Source: an uncultured Eubacteriales bacterium (GTDB lineage Bacteria > Bacillota > Clostridia > Christensenellales > UBA1242). Taken from it: 7,526 nt of DNA. Numbering within the stretch: position 1 is the stretch's first letter; the number at the start of each line of letters is the position of its first letter. The notes below the pieces were generated by a model, which saw nothing but the letters and a program-made list of their open reading frames with translations, had not been told where the DNA came from and ran no database searches. Of the stretch, positions 6,705 through 7,526 are shown piece by piece. A program made the position numbers and the translations under genes. The DNA lies in the NCBI GenBank assembly GCA_948971535.1, contig CARFEX010000034.1, positions 1 through 7,526 on the forward strand, written 5' to 3'.

Positions 6705-7451
6705 ATGAATTACAATAAGACATACTCTGTAGAAACTAATAATAAAGGCTTTTTATCAGGCAAAGTAGTAGGAGAGCCAAAATGCACACATCAAATAGAA
6801 GGTGAGAATTTTTATGAAATCACACTTTCAGTGGAGAGACGTTCAGAAGTTGCTGACAATATACCAGTAACAATTTCAGAAAGATTAATAGAGGCTAGAA
6901 ATATCGATTTGACAGAAGGTAACACACTTTCTTTAAAAGGTGAGTTTAGAAGCTTTAATAAACTTGAAAATAATCATAGCAAACTTGTACTATACTTTTT
7001 TGTAAAAGATATTTTGTCAGAAGAAGAAAAAATGTTCTTGGGCGAAAATGTAAATCAAGTAATATTGACAGGATTCATTTGCAAACCGCCAGTATATAGA
7101 CAAACTCCTTTCAAGAGAGAAATATGTGATATTCTTCTAGCAGTAAATAGACAAAATTTCAAAAAATCTGACTATTTGCCATGTATTTTATGGGGTAGAA
7201 ATGCTCGCTATATGGAAAAACAAGAAATTGGCACCAAGATTACAATAACAGGCCGTATCCAATCAAGAGAATACACAAAAACTCATGAGGATGGCACAAT
7301 AGAAACAAAAACAGCTTACGAAATATCATGCAATACTGTTGAATTATTTGAGCAACAAGAAAATGAAGAAAGCAATAAGCCAAATGCAGAAAATCCATTA
7401 CAAATGCTTTCACAAAATGTAGAAGAAAACGAAACAACTAAACTTGCATAA
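6705..7451 (+). CDS. Tandem-OB-fold single-stranded DNA-binding protein (SSB-like)
   Basis: The C-terminal half (about 116-216) is a recognisable SSB-type OB fold. It has VILTGFICKPPVYRQTPF (119-136), LLAVNR (144-149), DYLPCILWGRNARYM (156-170), and GTKITITGRIQSREY (176-190), followed by a Gly-containing turn and AYEISCNTVEL (204-214). These match the usual SSB order of start strand, 'AVNR', 'WG..A' and 'G....GR.Q.R.Y'. The N-terminal half (about 14-105) looks like a second, diverged OB fold: GFLSGKVVGEP (15-25), YEITLSVER (37-45), IPVTISERL (53-61) and GNTLSLKGEFRS (72-83). At 248 residues it is longer than ordinary one-OB SSBs. The tail (217-248) is polar and ends ENETTKLA, lacking the acidic DDDIPF-type tip by which classical SSB recruits repair and replication partners. 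It is therefore probably an accessory ssDNA-binding protein, not the main replicative SSB. Single-strand binding is inferred from the fold. Confidence 0.82.
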   Translation: MNYNKTYSVETNNKGFLSGKVVGEPKCTHQIEGENFYEITLSVERRSEVADNIPVTISERLIEARNIDLTEGNTLSLKGEFRSFNKLENNHSKLVLYFFVKDILSEEEKMFLGENVNQVILTGFICKPPVYRQTPFKREICDILLAVNRQNFKKSDYLPCILWGRNARYMEKQEIGTKITITGRIQSREYTKTHEDGTIETKTAYEISCNTVELFEQQENEESNKPNAENPLQMLSQNVEENETTKLA

Positions 7452-7460
7452 CTTGTTATC

Positions 7461-7493
7461 AAAAAATACTAGCAAATTAGCTAGCATTTTTTT
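7461..7493. terminator. Intrinsic terminator after the SSB-like gene, probably bidirectional
   Basis: CTAGC (7469-7473) pairs with GCTAG (7480-7484) around the loop AAATTA. Beyond one A/C mismatch the stem extends through T7467-A7486 and an A-run (7461-7466) facing a T-run (7487-7493). The plus strand thus has a hairpin followed by seven Ts, 10 bases after the stop codon at 7449-7451. The minus strand reads the same hairpin followed by six Ts, so it could also stop a gene coming from the right. The stem core is short, which may limit strength. Confidence 0.8.
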
Positions 7494-7526
7494 ATTTTCT
7501 TTATTTGACTTGCAAAACCTTTTATT

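Noticed and set aside
7494..7526. Possible 3' end of a minus-strand gene converging from the right
   Set aside because: Short open stretches exist, but 33 bases are too few to identify a gene. Only the bidirectional look of the terminator hints at one.
1..7526. CRISPR arrays, tRNA/rRNA genes, insertion sequences, phage or defence genes
   Set aside because: I saw no regularly spaced repeats, RNA-gene features, transposase motifs or terminal repeats. Coding density is filled by housekeeping genes of uniform style.

Overview
The window is AT-rich chromosomal DNA from a Firmicute, most likely a Clostridia-type anaerobe. The evidence is the low-GC coding sequence, strong GGAGG-type ribosome binding sites, a Bacillus/Clostridium-type MurG, a PdaB-like polysaccharide deacetylase of the kind found in spore-forming lineages, and a two-OB-fold SSB-like protein of a type I recall from Clostridia. 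No mobile element, CRISPR array, tRNA, rRNA or riboswitch is visible. I see no sign of horizontal transfer.

Layout, left to right. Positions 1-24 hold a small hairpin with a T-run that contains the murG stop codon. murG (7-1068, minus strand) makes lipid II and looks like a single-gene transcription unit. A 179-base divergent intergenic region (1069-1247) carries a convincing extended -10 promoter for the rightward operon, a weaker candidate promoter for murG, and a 16-bp palindrome between them. A type IIA topoisomerase gene pair follows: the ATPase/toprim subunit (1248-3200) and the DNA-cleavage subunit (3221-5737), 20 bases apart and surely co-transcribed. A 188-base gap (5738-5925) contains a 28-bp imperfect palindrome and a weak promoter candidate, with no clear terminator after the topoisomerase genes. 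Next come a membrane-anchored or exported PdaB-like deacetylase (5926-6690) and a tandem-OB SSB-like protein (6705-7451). These two are 14 bases apart, and the ribosome binding site of the second lies directly behind the stop of the first. A good intrinsic terminator (7461-7493), probably working in both directions, closes the unit. The last 33 bases hold no callable gene.

The most interesting point is the topoisomerase pair. All catalytic motifs are intact and the A subunit has a six-bladed C-terminal pinwheel, but the GyrA-box that lets gyrase wrap DNA is absent where it should lie. The pair may therefore act as a decatenase/relaxase (topoisomerase IV-like), with a separate gyrase elsewhere in the genome. 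The gene content is otherwise ordinary housekeeping, and I did not find an undescribed multi-gene system here.
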